NCBI RefSeq assembly: GCF_022836935.1
Contig: NZ_CP083239.1
Span: 3,362,001 to 3,426,000 of the forward strand
DNA: 64,000 nucleotides
DNA from: Ancylobacter polymorphus
Lineage (GTDB): Bacteria > Pseudomonadota > Alphaproteobacteria > Rhizobiales > Xanthobacteraceae
Reading direction: 5' to 3'
Shown: positions 14,937-24,550 of the stretch, in pieces
How positions within the stretch are numbered: position 1 is the first letter of the stretch
Layout of the letters: the number at the start of each line of letters is the position of its first letter
Made by a program: the position numbers and the translations under genes
Notes under the pieces: generated by a model
What the model was told of the DNA's origin: nothing
The model's database searches: none
What the model saw: only the letters and a program-made list of their open reading frames with translations

Positions 14937-16019
14937 TTACTTGCCCGGCACGGCGTCGTCGATGCCCTTCACGTACCAGTTCATCGACAAGATGTCCTTG
15001 TCGGCCAGCACCTCGCCTTCCTTCACCACGACTTCACCCTTCTGGTTGAGGATCGGGCCCTTGAAGGGATGCAGCGCGCCGGAGGTGATGGCGGCCTGGG
15101 TGGCTTCGGCCATCTTCTTCACGTCGTCGGGCATGTTGGTGTAGGGGGCCATCACCACCTCGCCATCCTTCATGCCGCCCCAGGTGTCGGTGGAGGTCCA
15201 GGTGCCGTCGAGGGCGGCCTGCACGCGCTCGATATAGTAGGGCGCCCAGTCATCGACGATGGCGGTGAGCTGCGCGTTCGGGCCAAACTTGATCATGTCC
15301 GAGGCCTGGCCGAACGCCTTGGCGCCGCGCGACTCGGCGGCCTGCATGGCGGCCGGGCTGTCGGTGTGCTGGGAGATGACGTCCGCCCCCTGATCGATCA
15401 GCGCCTTGGCGGCGTCGGCTTCCTTGGCCGGGTCGAACCAGGAATTCACCCAGACGATCTTGATCTTCATGTCGGGATTGACCGACTGCGCGCCCAGCAT
15501 CAGCGAATTGATGCCGGAGATCACTTCCGGGATCGGGAAGGAGGCGATGTAGCCCACCGTGCCAGTCTTCGACATCTTGGCCGCGATCTGGCCGAGGACG
15601 TAGCGGCCCTCATGGAACTTGGCGTTGTAGGTCGAGACGTTCTTGGCCCGCTTGAAGCCGGTCGCGTGCTCGAAATAGACGTTCGGATGGCGCTTGGCCA
15701 CCTTCAGCGTCGGCTCCATGAAGCCGAAGGAGGTGGTGAAGATGATCTTGTTGCCGGCGCGCGCCAGCTGCTCGATCACGCGCTCGGCGTCCGGCCCTTC
15801 GGAGACGTTCTCGACGAAGGTGGTTTCCACCTTGTCGCCGAACTTCTTCTCGACCGCGAGGCGGCCCTGGTCGTGCTGGTAGGACCAGCCGAAATCGCCG
15901 ACCGGCCCGACATAGACCCAGGCCGCCTTCAGCTTCTCCGCCGCCTTGGCCGGCGCCGCCGCCCCGGCGAGGGCGAGGCCCGAGGCGATGGCCACCGCCA
16001 TGGAGAGAATCTTGCGCAT
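14937..16019 (-). CDS. BMP family ABC transporter substrate-binding protein
   Basis: A 360-residue periplasmic binding protein starting MRKILSMAVAIASGLALAGA, with GGAG before the ATG and signal cleavage near AKAA. The mature domain matches the Bmp/PnrA family (purine-nucleoside-type binding): AAWVYVGPVGDFGWSYQHDQ, a VENVSEGPDAERVIEQLARAG segment, ASFPIPEVISGINSLMLGAQ and QHTDSPAAMQAAESRG. These proteins feed nucleosides or related compounds to an ABC importer. It is the last gene of the operon after the ATPase and two permeases, with a 102-base gap before it. Confidence 0.92.
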   Translation of the reverse strand: MRKILSMAVAIASGLALAGAAAPAKAAEKLKAAWVYVGPVGDFGWSYQHDQGRLAVEKKFGDKVETTFVENVSEGPDAERVIEQLARAGNKIIFTTSFGFMEPTLKVAKRHPNVYFEHATGFKRAKNVSTYNAKFHEGRYVLGQIAAKMSKTGTVGYIASFPIPEVISGINSLMLGAQSVNPDMKIKIVWVNSWFDPAKEADAAKALIDQGADVISQHTDSPAAMQAAESRGAKAFGQASDMIKFGPNAQLTAIVDDWAPYYIERVQAALDGTWTSTDTWGGMKDGEVVMAPYTNMPDDVKKMAEATQAAITSGALHPFKGPILNQKGEVVVKEGEVLADKDILSMNWYVKGIDDAVPGK

Positions 16020-16121
16020 GAACGTCTCCGCTCCGTCAGTCGCGGCCGGAGGGATCACCGGCACGCGCGACCGCTTCGCGCGCCGGGAGGCCGCGTGGCG
16101 CGGCCGGGTCTGTCGTCGTCG

Positions 16122-17045
16122 TCAGCGGTCCGGCACGAAGGGCACGCCCAGCGAGGCCGGCGCGCCCTGCCCGTGCTTCAGCGCCGAGATCACCACCAGC
16201 GCCGCGATCGTCGCGAGATAAGGCAGCGACGACAAGAGCTGTGAGGGAATGCCCAGCCCGAACCCCTGCGCATGCAGCTGCAAGATCGAGACCGCGCCGA
16301 AGAGATAGGCGCCGCCGAGCAGCCAGAGCGGCCGCCAGGCGGAGAATACCACCAGCGCCAGCGCGATCCAGCCGCGCCCGGCGGTCATGTCGCTGGCCCA
16401 GAACGGGGTATAGGCGAGGGAGAGATGCGCCCCGGCGAGTCCCGCGCAGGCGCCGCCGAACATCACTGCCAGCGTGCGGATGCCCCGCACGGGGTGGCCG
16501 AGCGCATGCGCCGCCGCGTGGTTCTCGCCCACCGCCCGCAGCACGAGGCCGATGCGGGTGCGCGCCAGCGTGTAGGTGACGGCGGCGAGCAGAACCAGCG
16601 AGGCGTAGACATAGGCATTCTGCCCGAACACCGCCTCGCCGATGATCGGCAGGTCGGTCAGGCCGGGGATCACCAGCTCCGGCGCACCGTCGAGCCGGGT
16701 GCCGACGAAATTGGAGCCGATCAGCCCGGCGACGCCGAGGCCGAGAATGGTGGTGGCAAGGCCGGAGGCGACCTGGTTGGTGGCCAGCCAGATGGCGAGG
16801 CCGGCGAAGACGAGCGAGAGCAGCACCCCCGCCAGCACCGCCGCCAGCGTGCCGAGCAGCAGGCTGCCCGATCCATAGGCGGTGGCATAGCCGACGGCGG
16901 CACCGACGATCATCATGCCCTCGACGCCGAGATTGAGCGTGCCGGCGCGTTCCGCCACCAGTTCGCCGAGCGAGGCGATGAGCAGCGTCGTCGCCGCCGC
17001 CACGATGCTGGCGAGCACCGCGCCGAGGATCGCCGCGTCAAGCAT
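16122..17045 (-). CDS. BMP-type ABC transporter permease (second)
   Basis: A 307-residue integral membrane permease with eight to nine hydrophobic helices, of the branched-chain/nucleoside permease (BPD_transp_2) family. The AERAGTLNLGVEGMMIVGAA segment near residue 30 is the hallmark of the nucleoside-uptake NupQ/YufQ-like subgroup. The ATG at 17045 overlaps the upstream permease stop by 8 bases (ATGCTTGA), indicating translational coupling and a heterodimeric channel. Confidence 0.93.
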   Translation of the reverse strand: MLDAAILGAVLASIVAAATTLLIASLGELVAERAGTLNLGVEGMMIVGAAVGYATAYGSGSLLLGTLAAVLAGVLLSLVFAGLAIWLATNQVASGLATTILGLGVAGLIGSNFVGTRLDGAPELVIPGLTDLPIIGEAVFGQNAYVYASLVLLAAVTYTLARTRIGLVLRAVGENHAAAHALGHPVRGIRTLAVMFGGACAGLAGAHLSLAYTPFWASDMTAGRGWIALALVVFSAWRPLWLLGGAYLFGAVSILQLHAQGFGLGIPSQLLSSLPYLATIAALVVISALKHGQGAPASLGVPFVPDR

Positions 17046-18114
17046 GGGTCGCTCCCTCCACCCGGCGGATGCGGTAGCGCACCAGCACATCGGCCGCGAG
17101 AATGGCGATCAGCAGCGTGCCCTGAAACACGCGGGTCACGTCGAAGGGAAGGCGCATGCTGATCTGCGCCGCCTCGCCGCCAATATAGGTCAGAGCGAGC
17201 ACGAGGCTGGCGATGAGAATACCCACCGGGTGCAGCCGGCCGAGCATGGCGGCGATGATGGCGGTGAAGCCGTAGCCGGGCGAGATCGTCGGCTGCAGCT
17301 GGCCGATGGGCCCGGCCACCTCGATGATGCCGGCCAGCCCCGCCAGCGCGCCGGACACCGCGAACACGCCATAGGTCACGCGCTTCTCGTCGAAGCCGGC
17401 GAAGGCGGCGGCGCGCGGCGCCGAGCCGGCGAGTTCGATTGAAAAGCCCACCAGCGTGCGCCCGAGCACGAAGGTGGCGGCGATCACCGCCAGCAGCGCG
17501 ATGACGATGCCCGCATGCAGCCGCCCCTCGCCCATCAACAGCGGCATGAGCGCCACATCGTCGAAGGTGACGCTTTGCGGGAAGTTGAAGCCCTGCGGGT
17601 CGCGCCAGGGGCCGCGCACGAGATAATCGAGCCCGAGCTGCGCGACATAGACCAGCATCAGGCTGGTGAGGATTTCGCTGGAGCCGAAGCGCACCCGCAG
17701 AAAGGCGGGGATCAGCCCCCACAGCGCCCCGCCAATGGCGCCGAGCACCAGCATGGCCGGCAGCACCCAGGGTCCCGCCTCGGTGCCATGGGTCGCCAGC
17801 GCCAGCCAGGAGCCGAGCACGGCGCCGGCGACATACTGGCCCTCCGCGCCGATGTTCCAGCGATTGGCGCGGTAGCAGAAGGCGAGGCCGACGCCGATCA
17901 GCAGCAGCGGGGCGGCTTTCACCACCAGTTCCTGCAGCGTGTAGGGATCGCCGAGCGGGTCGATGAAATAGATGGCGAAGGCGCGCACCGGATCGTGGCC
18001 GAGCACGACGAACATGAAGGCCCCGACCACCAGCGTGACGAGGAGCGCCACGACGGGCGCCAGCGCGTGGCGCAGGGGAGAGATGTTCTCCTGCCGTTCG
18101 AGCCTAAGCGGCAT
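17038..18114 (-). CDS. BMP-type ABC transporter permease (first)
   Basis: A 358-residue inner-membrane permease of the NupP/YufP-like subgroup. Typical pieces are FCYRANRWNIGAEGQYVAGA, LRVRFGSSEILTSLMLVYVA and SPGYGFTAIIAAMLGRLHP. The ATG at 18114 lies inside the end of the ATPase gene (stop at 18104), so the two overlap by 11 bases. A second frame-compatible start upstream is unlikely because it would run deeper into the ATPase gene. It pairs with the following permease to form the importer channel. Confidence 0.93.
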   Translation of the reverse strand: MPLRLERQENISPLRHALAPVVALLVTLVVGAFMFVVLGHDPVRAFAIYFIDPLGDPYTLQELVVKAAPLLLIGVGLAFCYRANRWNIGAEGQYVAGAVLGSWLALATHGTEAGPWVLPAMLVLGAIGGALWGLIPAFLRVRFGSSEILTSLMLVYVAQLGLDYLVRGPWRDPQGFNFPQSVTFDDVALMPLLMGEGRLHAGIVIALLAVIAATFVLGRTLVGFSIELAGSAPRAAAFAGFDEKRVTYGVFAVSGALAGLAGIIEVAGPIGQLQPTISPGYGFTAIIAAMLGRLHPVGILIASLVLALTYIGGEAAQISMRLPFDVTRVFQGTLLIAILAADVLVRYRIRRVEGATHA

Positions 18115-19669
18115 GGTGGCCCTCCCCCTCCGCGTCGCTGTCATGCGCGCCATGGGCGCCGCCCATGGCGAGGCCGATCGCCTCGCGCGAGGTTTCTTCC
18201 ACCGGCACCGGCGCGGTGAGGCGCCCCTCGCTCATCACGGCGATGCGGTCGGTGAATTCCAGCAATTCGTCGAGGTCCTGGCTCACCACCAGCACGGCGC
18301 AGCCCTGCGCCGCGCGCTCGCGCAGCGTGGTGCGGATGAAGCCGGCGGCGGCGGCATCCACGCCCCAGGTCGGCTGGTCGACCACGATAAGGACCGGGTT
18401 GCGCAGCACTTCGCGGCCGATGACGAATTTCTGCAGATTGCCGCCGGACAGCCGCCGCGCCTTCGGGTCCTTGCCGCCGAAGCGCACGTCGAAGCCCTTC
18501 ACGATCTTCTGGAAGCGGCCGAACAGGGTGGTGCGGCGAATGACATCCGCCGTGACGATCTCGCCGTCGCCATGGGTCGTCAGCAGCACATTGTCGGACA
18601 GCCGCATATCGGGTGCGGCGGCATGGCCCAGCCGCTCCTCCGGCACGAAGCCGGCGCCGAGCGCCCGGCGTTCCGTGGGCCCCAGCCCGCCGGCGGCCAC
18701 CTTGTCGATGACGATGCTCTCCTGATCCTCGACCAGGGTTTCGCCCGAGAGCACGTTGAACAGCGCCGTCTGGCCGTTGCCCGCCACACCGGCAATGCCG
18801 ACGATCTCGCCCGCGCGCACCTCGATATTGATGTCGTGCAGCGCCGAGCCGCGCGACCCGTCGCCGGGAAGGTTGAGGTGGCGCACCAAGAGGCGCGGCT
18901 CGCCCAGCGCGTGGGTCGTCACGCGCGGCGTGCGCGGCACTTCCGCCCCCACCATCAGCCGGGCGAGGCTGGCGGAGGATTCGCGCTTGGGATCGACCTC
19001 GGCGATGAACTTGCCGCCGCGCAGCACGGTGGCGCGGTGGCAGAGCCGGCGCACCTCGTCCAGCTTGTGGCTGATGAACAGCACCGCCCGGCCCTCGCCG
19101 GTGAGAACATCCACGGTGCGGAACAGGTTTTCCGATTCGTCCGGCGTGAGCACGGAGGTCGGCTCGTCGAGGATCAGCACGCGCGGATCGCCGAGCAGGC
19201 AGCGGACGATCTCCACCCGCTGGCGCTCGCCGACGGAGAGTTCGCCGACGCGGCGATAGGGCTCGACGGCAAGGCCATAGCGGCGCACGCAATCGTCGAT
19301 GCGGGCGGCGAGCACGGAAAGCGGCTGGTGGCCGGGCAACCCGAGCGCGACGTTTTCCACCACGGTCATCGCGTCGAACAGCGCGAAATGCTGGAACACG
19401 ACGCCGACGCCCTTGGCGCGGGAACTCGCCGGGTCGGGAAACACGATCGGCGTGCCCTCATAGAGCAGCTCGCCCGAATCGGCCTGCAGCAGGCCGCACA
19501 TCATCTTCACCAGCGTGGACTTGCCGGCGCCGTTCTCGCCGAGCAGCGCATGCGTCTCGCCGGCGCGGATGGCGAGGCTCACATGGTCATTGGCCACCAG
19601 CGCGCCGAAGCGCTTGGTGAGTTCCACCGCTTCGAGCAGCGATTCCGGCTGGCGTGCCGCCTCCCCCAT
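18104..19669 (-). CDS. ABC transporter ATP-binding protein with two NBDs (nucleoside/sugar type)
   Basis: A 521-residue protein with two nucleotide-binding domains. The first has Walker A GENGAGKST, signature LSVGERQRVE and Walker B VLILDEPTSVL; the second has a degenerate A-loop (GVAGNGQTALFNVL), signature LSGGNLQKFVIGRE and VDQPTWGVD. This asymmetric pair is normal for carbohydrate/nucleoside (CUT2-like, YufO) ATPases. The C-terminus has a His-rich tail (HGAHDSDAEGEGHHAA). It is the first gene of the ATPase-permease-permease-binding protein operon. Confidence 0.94.
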   Translation of the reverse strand: MGEAARQPESLLEAVELTKRFGALVANDHVSLAIRAGETHALLGENGAGKSTLVKMMCGLLQADSGELLYEGTPIVFPDPASSRAKGVGVVFQHFALFDAMTVVENVALGLPGHQPLSVLAARIDDCVRRYGLAVEPYRRVGELSVGERQRVEIVRCLLGDPRVLILDEPTSVLTPDESENLFRTVDVLTGEGRAVLFISHKLDEVRRLCHRATVLRGGKFIAEVDPKRESSASLARLMVGAEVPRTPRVTTHALGEPRLLVRHLNLPGDGSRGSALHDINIEVRAGEIVGIAGVAGNGQTALFNVLSGETLVEDQESIVIDKVAAGGLGPTERRALGAGFVPEERLGHAAAPDMRLSDNVLLTTHGDGEIVTADVIRRTTLFGRFQKIVKGFDVRFGGKDPKARRLSGGNLQKFVIGREVLRNPVLIVVDQPTWGVDAAAAGFIRTTLRERAAQGCAVLVVSQDLDELLEFTDRIAVMSEGRLTAPVPVEETSREAIGLAMGGAHGAHDSDAEGEGHHAA

Positions 19670-19886
19670 CCCCGCGCCCCGCCCTAGCGGCCACAGCCGC
19701 GGTGCCCGGCACCGCGCGGGCGTGAAGTCGGGGAAACAAGGTGGCGGGAAAGGGTCATGCGCAGCACGCTGGTGGGGTTACGAGCCGGCAGCATGGCATG
19801 GCGGGCACGCGGGGCAAGCCTAAAGTCTGGTCCGAAAATTTCGAAAACTGGCGCGTTTTGCGTCAGTCTGCCGGATCGAGATACCG

Positions 19887-20864
19887 TCACGGCAGCAGCA
19901 CGGTCGACCCGGTGGTGCGCCGCGCTTCCAGGTCCCGATGCGCATCGGCGGCATCGGCGAGGGCGTAGCGCTGGTTCACCGGGATCTTCACCACACCGGA
20001 CGACACCACCTCGAACAGGTCGTTGGCGTTCGCCAGCAGGTCTTCCCGGGTGGAGATGTGGGTGAACAGCGTCGGCCGCGTCGCGTAGAGCGAGCCCTTC
20101 TGCGACAGGGCCAGCAGGCTGAAGTTGGTGATCGCACCGGAGGCGTTGCCAAAGCTGGCGAACAGGCCGCGCGGCTTGATGCAGTCGAGCGAGGCCGGGT
20201 AGGTCGCCTGCCCCACCCCGTCATAGACGACATCGCACAGCGCGCCTTCGGTGATGTCCTTCACCCGCGCGACGAAATCCTCTTCGCTGTAATTGATGAC
20301 ATAGGCGGCGCCGCACTCCTTGGCGATCTCCGCCTTCGCCGCCGAGCCCACCGTGGCGATGACGGTGGCGCCGAGATGCGTCGCCCACTGGCACAGGATC
20401 TGCCCGACGCCGCCTGCCGCCGCATGCACCAGCAGCGTGTCGCCGGCCTTCACCTTATGCGTCTGCCGCAGCAGATAGCGCGCCGTCATGCCCTTGAGCA
20501 TCATCGCCGCGGCGGTTTCGTCGGCGATGGACTCGGGCAGCTTCACCAGCGGCGCGGCAGACATGATGCGCTCGCTGCAATAGGCGCCGAGCGCCGAGCC
20601 ATAGGCGACGCGGTCGCCGGGCTTGAACCCGCTCACCCCCTCGCCGACCTGCAGCACGATGCCGGCCGCCTCGTTACCCGGCGTGAAGGGCAGGCCGCCC
20701 GGCGCCGGGTAGAGCCCGCTGCGGAAATAGGTATCGATGAAATTGAGCCCGATGGCGGTGTGGCGCAGCCGCACCTCGCCCGCGCCGGGCGTGCCGAGCG
20801 TCACCTCTTCCAGCCGCAGGACCTCGGGTCCACCGGTTTCATGGATGCGAATCGCCACGACCAT
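19887..20864 (-). CDS. NADPH:quinone oxidoreductase (Qor-like, MDR family)
   Basis: A 325-residue medium-chain reductase without the catalytic zinc site, starting MVVAIRIHETGGPEVLRLEE with AGGAG upstream of the ATG. Motifs are NFIDTYFRSGLYPAPGGLPF, GNEAAGIVLQVGEGVSGFKPG, the nucleotide-binding LVHAAAGGVGQILCQWATHLGA and DVVYDGVGQATYPASLDCIK. These match quinone oxidoreductase 1 (QorA), which reduces quinones by one electron with NADPH. It follows the pcs gene on the same strand in a head-to-tail order 44 bases away, but a functional link is not evident. Confidence 0.93.
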   Translation of the reverse strand: MVVAIRIHETGGPEVLRLEEVTLGTPGAGEVRLRHTAIGLNFIDTYFRSGLYPAPGGLPFTPGNEAAGIVLQVGEGVSGFKPGDRVAYGSALGAYCSERIMSAAPLVKLPESIADETAAAMMLKGMTARYLLRQTHKVKAGDTLLVHAAAGGVGQILCQWATHLGATVIATVGSAAKAEIAKECGAAYVINYSEEDFVARVKDITEGALCDVVYDGVGQATYPASLDCIKPRGLFASFGNASGAITNFSLLALSQKGSLYATRPTLFTHISTREDLLANANDLFEVVSSGVVKIPVNQRYALADAADAHRDLEARRTTGSTVLLP

Positions 20865-20908
20865 CGTGCTCTCCTGACGCGAAGGGGAAGGGGGAAGGCC
20901 GCCGGCGC

Positions 20909-21640
20909 TCAGGCCTGCGGGCCGGCGGCGCGCTTGCGCACCGGAATCACCCCGAACAGCGCGAAATAGACCGCGCAGGCGCACAGGCCCACCGTCACCC
21001 ACACATCCGGCCGCATGTCCTCAAGCACCGCGATCACCGCCAGCACCGCCCACAGCGCCAGCAGCGCGAGGGTGACGAGCCGCAGCCGCACGACGCGGAA
21101 GGGATGCACGAACTTGATCGGCAGGAAGGTCAGCACCGCCAGCAGCGCGATGATGCCGGCGATCACGAACGGGTTCAGCGGCACCAGGAAGAAATAGAAC
21201 ACCACCACGTTCCACACCGCCGGAAAACCCTGGAAATACAGGTCGTCGGTCTTCATCGAGGTGTCGGCGAAATAGAGCGCGCTGGTGAGCAGGATGGTGG
21301 CGCTCGCCGCCACCGCCAGCCAGAACGGCATCAGCCCGCCGCTCGCCACCGCGAAGGCCGGCACCAGGCAATAGGTGAGGTAGTCGACCACGAGGTCCAG
21401 CGTGTCGCCCGACCAGCGCGGCAGCACCTCGCCCACCTTCGCCCGCCGGGCCATGGTGCCGTCAATGCCGTCGACGAACAGCGCGATGCCGAGCCAGGCG
21501 AACATGATCGCCCAATGGCCTTCCACCGCCGCCATCAGCGCCATAAGGCCGCAAACCGCCCCGGAGGCGGTGAAGATGTGGACGGCGAAAGCAAGCGTGC
21601 GTCGTCCGGCCGGCCCCGCACTGAGCGACTTGGTTGTCAT
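20909..21640 (-). CDS. pcs: Phosphatidylcholine synthase
   Basis: A 243-residue membrane enzyme that condenses CDP-diacylglycerol with choline to give phosphatidylcholine, a route found in Rhizobiales and other host-associated or soil alphaproteobacteria. The CDP-alcohol phosphotransferase motif is present as DGIDGTMARRAKVGEVLPRW followed by SGDTLDLVVDYLTY, supplying the DGxDGxxAR, G, D and D residues. Seven to eight helices follow. ATG 21640 was chosen because GGAGGAG lies upstream; an ATG at 21709 has no such site. It is divergent from the UbiH-like gene. Confidence 0.92.
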   Translation of the reverse strand: MTTKSLSAGPAGRRTLAFAVHIFTASGAVCGLMALMAAVEGHWAIMFAWLGIALFVDGIDGTMARRAKVGEVLPRWSGDTLDLVVDYLTYCLVPAFAVASGGLMPFWLAVAASATILLTSALYFADTSMKTDDLYFQGFPAVWNVVVFYFFLVPLNPFVIAGIIALLAVLTFLPIKFVHPFRVVRLRLVTLALLALWAVLAVIAVLEDMRPDVWVTVGLCACAVYFALFGVIPVRKRAAGPQA

Positions 21641-21812
21641 CGCCACCGGCTCTCCTCCCCCGACCGTGCGACCCGTGGGATCGCCGCCTGCCTCTTCAAC
21701 ATCTGACATATAACATGCGCCCGCCGCGATCCGCATTGCCAGACCACGCCGGGCTGCTTATCCCACACTCCAGGTCCGGCTTATAGTCCCGGTGATGCAC
21801 ATGGAGGTTCAC

Positions 21813-23024
21813 ATGTCATCCGAACTGCACACAGGACAGCGGGCGGCGGTGGTCGGCGGCGGCGCCAGCGGCCTCATCGCCGCTCTGGCGCTGGCGGCGG
21901 GTGGCCTGCCCGTCACGCTCATCGCCCCGCCCCGCGCGGTGGATCCCCGCGCCACGGCGCTGATGGACGGCTCGGTGAAGGCGCTGGAAGCGCTCGGCGT
22001 GTGGCCGCGCCTGCGCCCGAACGCCTCGCCGCTGCGGGTGATGCGGCTGGTGGACGATACCGGCCGGCTGATCCGCGCGCCCGAGGTCGAGTTCCGCGCC
22101 GGCGAGCTGGGGCTCGACGGTTTCGCCTGGAATGTGGAGAACGAGGCGCTGCTCGCCGCGCTCGACGCCGCCGTGGCGGCGACGCCCGGCATCACACGGC
22201 GTGAGGCCAGCGTCTCCGGCGTCAGGGAAAGCGCTACCCATGCGACGCTGGAACTCGACAGCGGCGAACAGGTGGACGCCGCGCTGGTGGCGGCGGCGGA
22301 TGGACGCAACTCCCCCTGCCGGCGGGCGGCCGGCATCGAGGTGACGGCGCGCGCCTATCCCCAGGTCGCCGTCACTGCCACCCTCGCCCATAGCCGCCCG
22401 CATCGCGACATTTCTACCGAATTCCACACCCGCACCGGCCCGTTCACCCTCGTGCCCCTTCCCGGGAATCGCTCCAGCGTCGTCTGCGTCGTCTCGGCGG
22501 CGGAGGCGGAAGCGCTGGCCGCGCTCGACGACGCCGCCTTCGCGCGCGAGATGGAACGCAAGGCGCATTCGCTGCTCGGGACGATGCAGCTTGATTCGCC
22601 GCGCGGCAGCTTCCCGCTCAGCCAGCGCACCGCGACGCACTTCGCCCGCGGCCGCATCGCGCTGATTGGCGAGGCCGCCCACATCATTCCCCCCATTGGC
22701 GCGCAGGGGCTCAATCTCGGCGTGCGCGACGCCGCCACTCTCGCCGAAATCGCCAGCGATGCGGTGCGCGCCGGGCGCGACATTGGCGGCGCCGAGGTGA
22801 CGGAAGCCTATGAGCGCCGCCGCCGCCGCGATGTCGCCGCGCGCGGCTTCGCCATTGATCTGTTCAACCGCTCGCTGCTCACCGATCTTCTCCCCGTCGC
22901 CGGCCTGCGCGGGCTCGGGCTTTATATGCTCGGCCGCTCGCCGGGGCTGCGGCGGCTGGTGATGCGCGAGGGCGTGGGGCCGACCAGCGACGTGCCGCGC
23001 CTGCTGGCGGGGGCGCCGCTTTAG
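21813..23024 (+). CDS. UbiH/UbiF-like FAD-dependent hydroxylase
   Basis: A 403-residue flavoprotein monooxygenase. The FAD-binding GGGASGLIAALALAAGGLPV is near the N-terminus, the DG motif appears as LVAAADGRNSPCRRAAGI, and the second FAD motif as GRIALIGEAAHIIPPIGAQG then LNLGVRDAATLAEI. This pattern is that of ubiquinone-ring hydroxylases (UbiF/UbiH/UbiL). Which ring position it acts on cannot be told. The ATG at 21813 has GGAGG 6 bases before it; upstream in-frame ATGs at 21792, 21795 and 21801 lack a site. Confidence 0.88.
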   Translation: MSSELHTGQRAAVVGGGASGLIAALALAAGGLPVTLIAPPRAVDPRATALMDGSVKALEALGVWPRLRPNASPLRVMRLVDDTGRLIRAPEVEFRAGELGLDGFAWNVENEALLAALDAAVAATPGITRREASVSGVRESATHATLELDSGEQVDAALVAAADGRNSPCRRAAGIEVTARAYPQVAVTATLAHSRPHRDISTEFHTRTGPFTLVPLPGNRSSVVCVVSAAEAEALAALDDAAFAREMERKAHSLLGTMQLDSPRGSFPLSQRTATHFARGRIALIGEAAHIIPPIGAQGLNLGVRDAATLAEIASDAVRAGRDIGGAEVTEAYERRRRRDVAARGFAIDLFNRSLLTDLLPVAGLRGLGLYMLGRSPGLRRLVMREGVGPTSDVPRLLAGAPL

Positions 23025-23056
23025 AGCATGCGCTGATCGGTAAATCGCCCTCTAGG

Positions 23057-24019
23057 CTATTGCAGCAGGCCGTGCGGCAGCATGTCGTGCTGCAGGGCGT
23101 AGAGCATGGCGGTGACGGTCGCCACCGAGACCACGGTGCCGACCAGCACGCCGCCGGACGCGCCGGCGACATAGGTGTCGTACTGCTTGGCCATGATGAA
23201 GGCGTTCAGCGCCGGCGGCAGGCTCGCCATCAGCACGGCGGTGGCGATCCACACCGGATCGAACCCGCCGACGAGGCTCAGCACCAGCCACACCAGCGCC
23301 GGGTGGATGACGAGCTTGATTCCCAGCAGCCACGGCACCTCGCTCTGCATCTTGCCCATCGGCCGCAGCGCCACCGAGACGCCGAGCGTGAACAGCGCGC
23401 AGGGCGCGGCGGCGTTGCGCAGGAACTCCATGGTCTTTTCCATCGCGGCGGGCGGATGGAATTCGGCATAGGCCGAGAGCACGCCGAGAAAGGTCGCGAC
23501 ATTAAAGGGGTGCGTGACCACGCGGCGCACCACGAGGAGCAGCGTGTGGCCCAGCCCGCGGCGGTCGCGCCCGCCGATGGCCATCAGCACTGGCACGATG
23601 GTGAAGAAGAACAGGCTGTCGAAAACGAAGATCAGCGCCGTCGGCACCGAGGCGGCAGCGCCGAGCGCGCCCAGCGTCAGCCCCGGCCCCATATAGCCGA
23701 CATTGGAATAGGAGCCGACAATGGCGGCGATGGAGGCTTCCGGCAAATTGCCGCGCCGCAGCCACAGCCCCACCAGCAGCGAGAGGGTGAAGCACACCGC
23801 CGTCGTCGCCGTGGTGGCGAGGATGAAGCGGCCATTGGTCAGTTCGTGGAACGGCGTGCGCGCCACCAGCGAATAGAACAAAGCCGGCAGGGCGACATAG
23901 ATGATGAAGAAACTCAGCCAGGCGAGGCCGCTTTCCGGGATACGCGCCAGCCGGCCGCATCCCAGCCCCAGGAAGATGACGCCGAAGAAGGGAAGCGCGA
24001 GCGCAAGGACCTCGTCCAT
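23057..24019 (-). CDS. AEC family (auxin efflux carrier-like) transporter
   Basis: A 320-residue inner-membrane protein with ten predicted helices in two groups of five, separated by a hydrophilic loop near residue 150. Sequence features such as FFGVIFLGLGCGRLARIPES, GSYSNVGYMGPGLTLGALGA and a late TVVSVATVTAMLYALQ fit the AEC (auxin efflux carrier/YfdV) family of malate-, malonate- or other carboxylate-type exporters. The substrate is not predictable. It converges with the UbiH-like gene, 32 bases apart. Confidence 0.88.
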   Translation of the reverse strand: MDEVLALALPFFGVIFLGLGCGRLARIPESGLAWLSFFIIYVALPALFYSLVARTPFHELTNGRFILATTATTAVCFTLSLLVGLWLRRGNLPEASIAAIVGSYSNVGYMGPGLTLGALGAAASVPTALIFVFDSLFFFTIVPVLMAIGGRDRRGLGHTLLLVVRRVVTHPFNVATFLGVLSAYAEFHPPAAMEKTMEFLRNAAAPCALFTLGVSVALRPMGKMQSEVPWLLGIKLVIHPALVWLVLSLVGGFDPVWIATAVLMASLPPALNAFIMAKQYDTYVAGASGGVLVGTVVSVATVTAMLYALQHDMLPHGLLQ

Positions 24020-24189
24020 AAGCGCTCGCTACCGGCTCGCCGCGCCCCGGTCAATGGCGACGTGGCGTGCCCGCGGCGGGTGCGGTCGGGCATGGCGGTT
24101 GCATGAGCGGCGTTGACAGGCGCCGGCCTCGCCCGCTACGGGGGCGCCACCCCCATGGCGGACATTTCAGTATGGCGGACGGGTCCAGG

Positions 24190-24519
24190 ATGAAAGAGCG
24201 CAACGCCAAATACCGGATCGGCGAGGTCGTGCGGCACAGGCACTACCCGTTCCGGGGCGTGGTGTTCGATGTGGACCCGGAATTCTCCAACACCGATGAG
24301 TGGTGGGAATCGATCCCCGAGCACATCCGCCCGACCAAGGACCAGCCCTTCTATCATCTGCTGGCCGAGAACGCGGAGACGGAATACGTCGCCTATGTCT
24401 CGGAGCAGAATCTGGAACTCGACACCACGGGTGAGCCGCTTCGCCACCCGCAGCTGCCGGAGATGCTGGCGGCCGACGGTGACGGCGGCTGGCGCGTGCG
24501 CAGCGAAAGGCTGCAATAG
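24190..24519 (+). CDS. hspQ: Heat shock protein HspQ (hemimethylated-DNA-binding YccV-like)
   Basis: A 109-residue protein whose core, KYRIGEVVRHRHYPFRGVVF, DVDPEFSNTDEWWESIPEHI and DQPFYHLLAENAETEYVAYV, is the complete YccV/HspQ domain. In enterobacteria HspQ acts as a specificity-enhancing factor for Lon and was first noted as binding hemimethylated DNA; the alphaproteobacterial members have a slightly different N-terminus. The start at ATG 24190 gives the N-terminus usual in Rhizobiales; ATG 24172 adds six residues and cannot be excluded. It ends at a bidirectional terminator shared with the IalB gene. Confidence 0.88.
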   Translation: MKERNAKYRIGEVVRHRHYPFRGVVFDVDPEFSNTDEWWESIPEHIRPTKDQPFYHLLAENAETEYVAYVSEQNLELDTTGEPLRHPQLPEMLAADGDGGWRVRSERLQ

Positions 24520-24550
24520 CTCGCGCCTCTTGCACACCCTTCCCAAACGA

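Noticed and set aside
14937..19886. A purine riboswitch controlling the BMP-type importer
   Set aside because: The leader before the ATPase gene shows no recognisable purine aptamer core.
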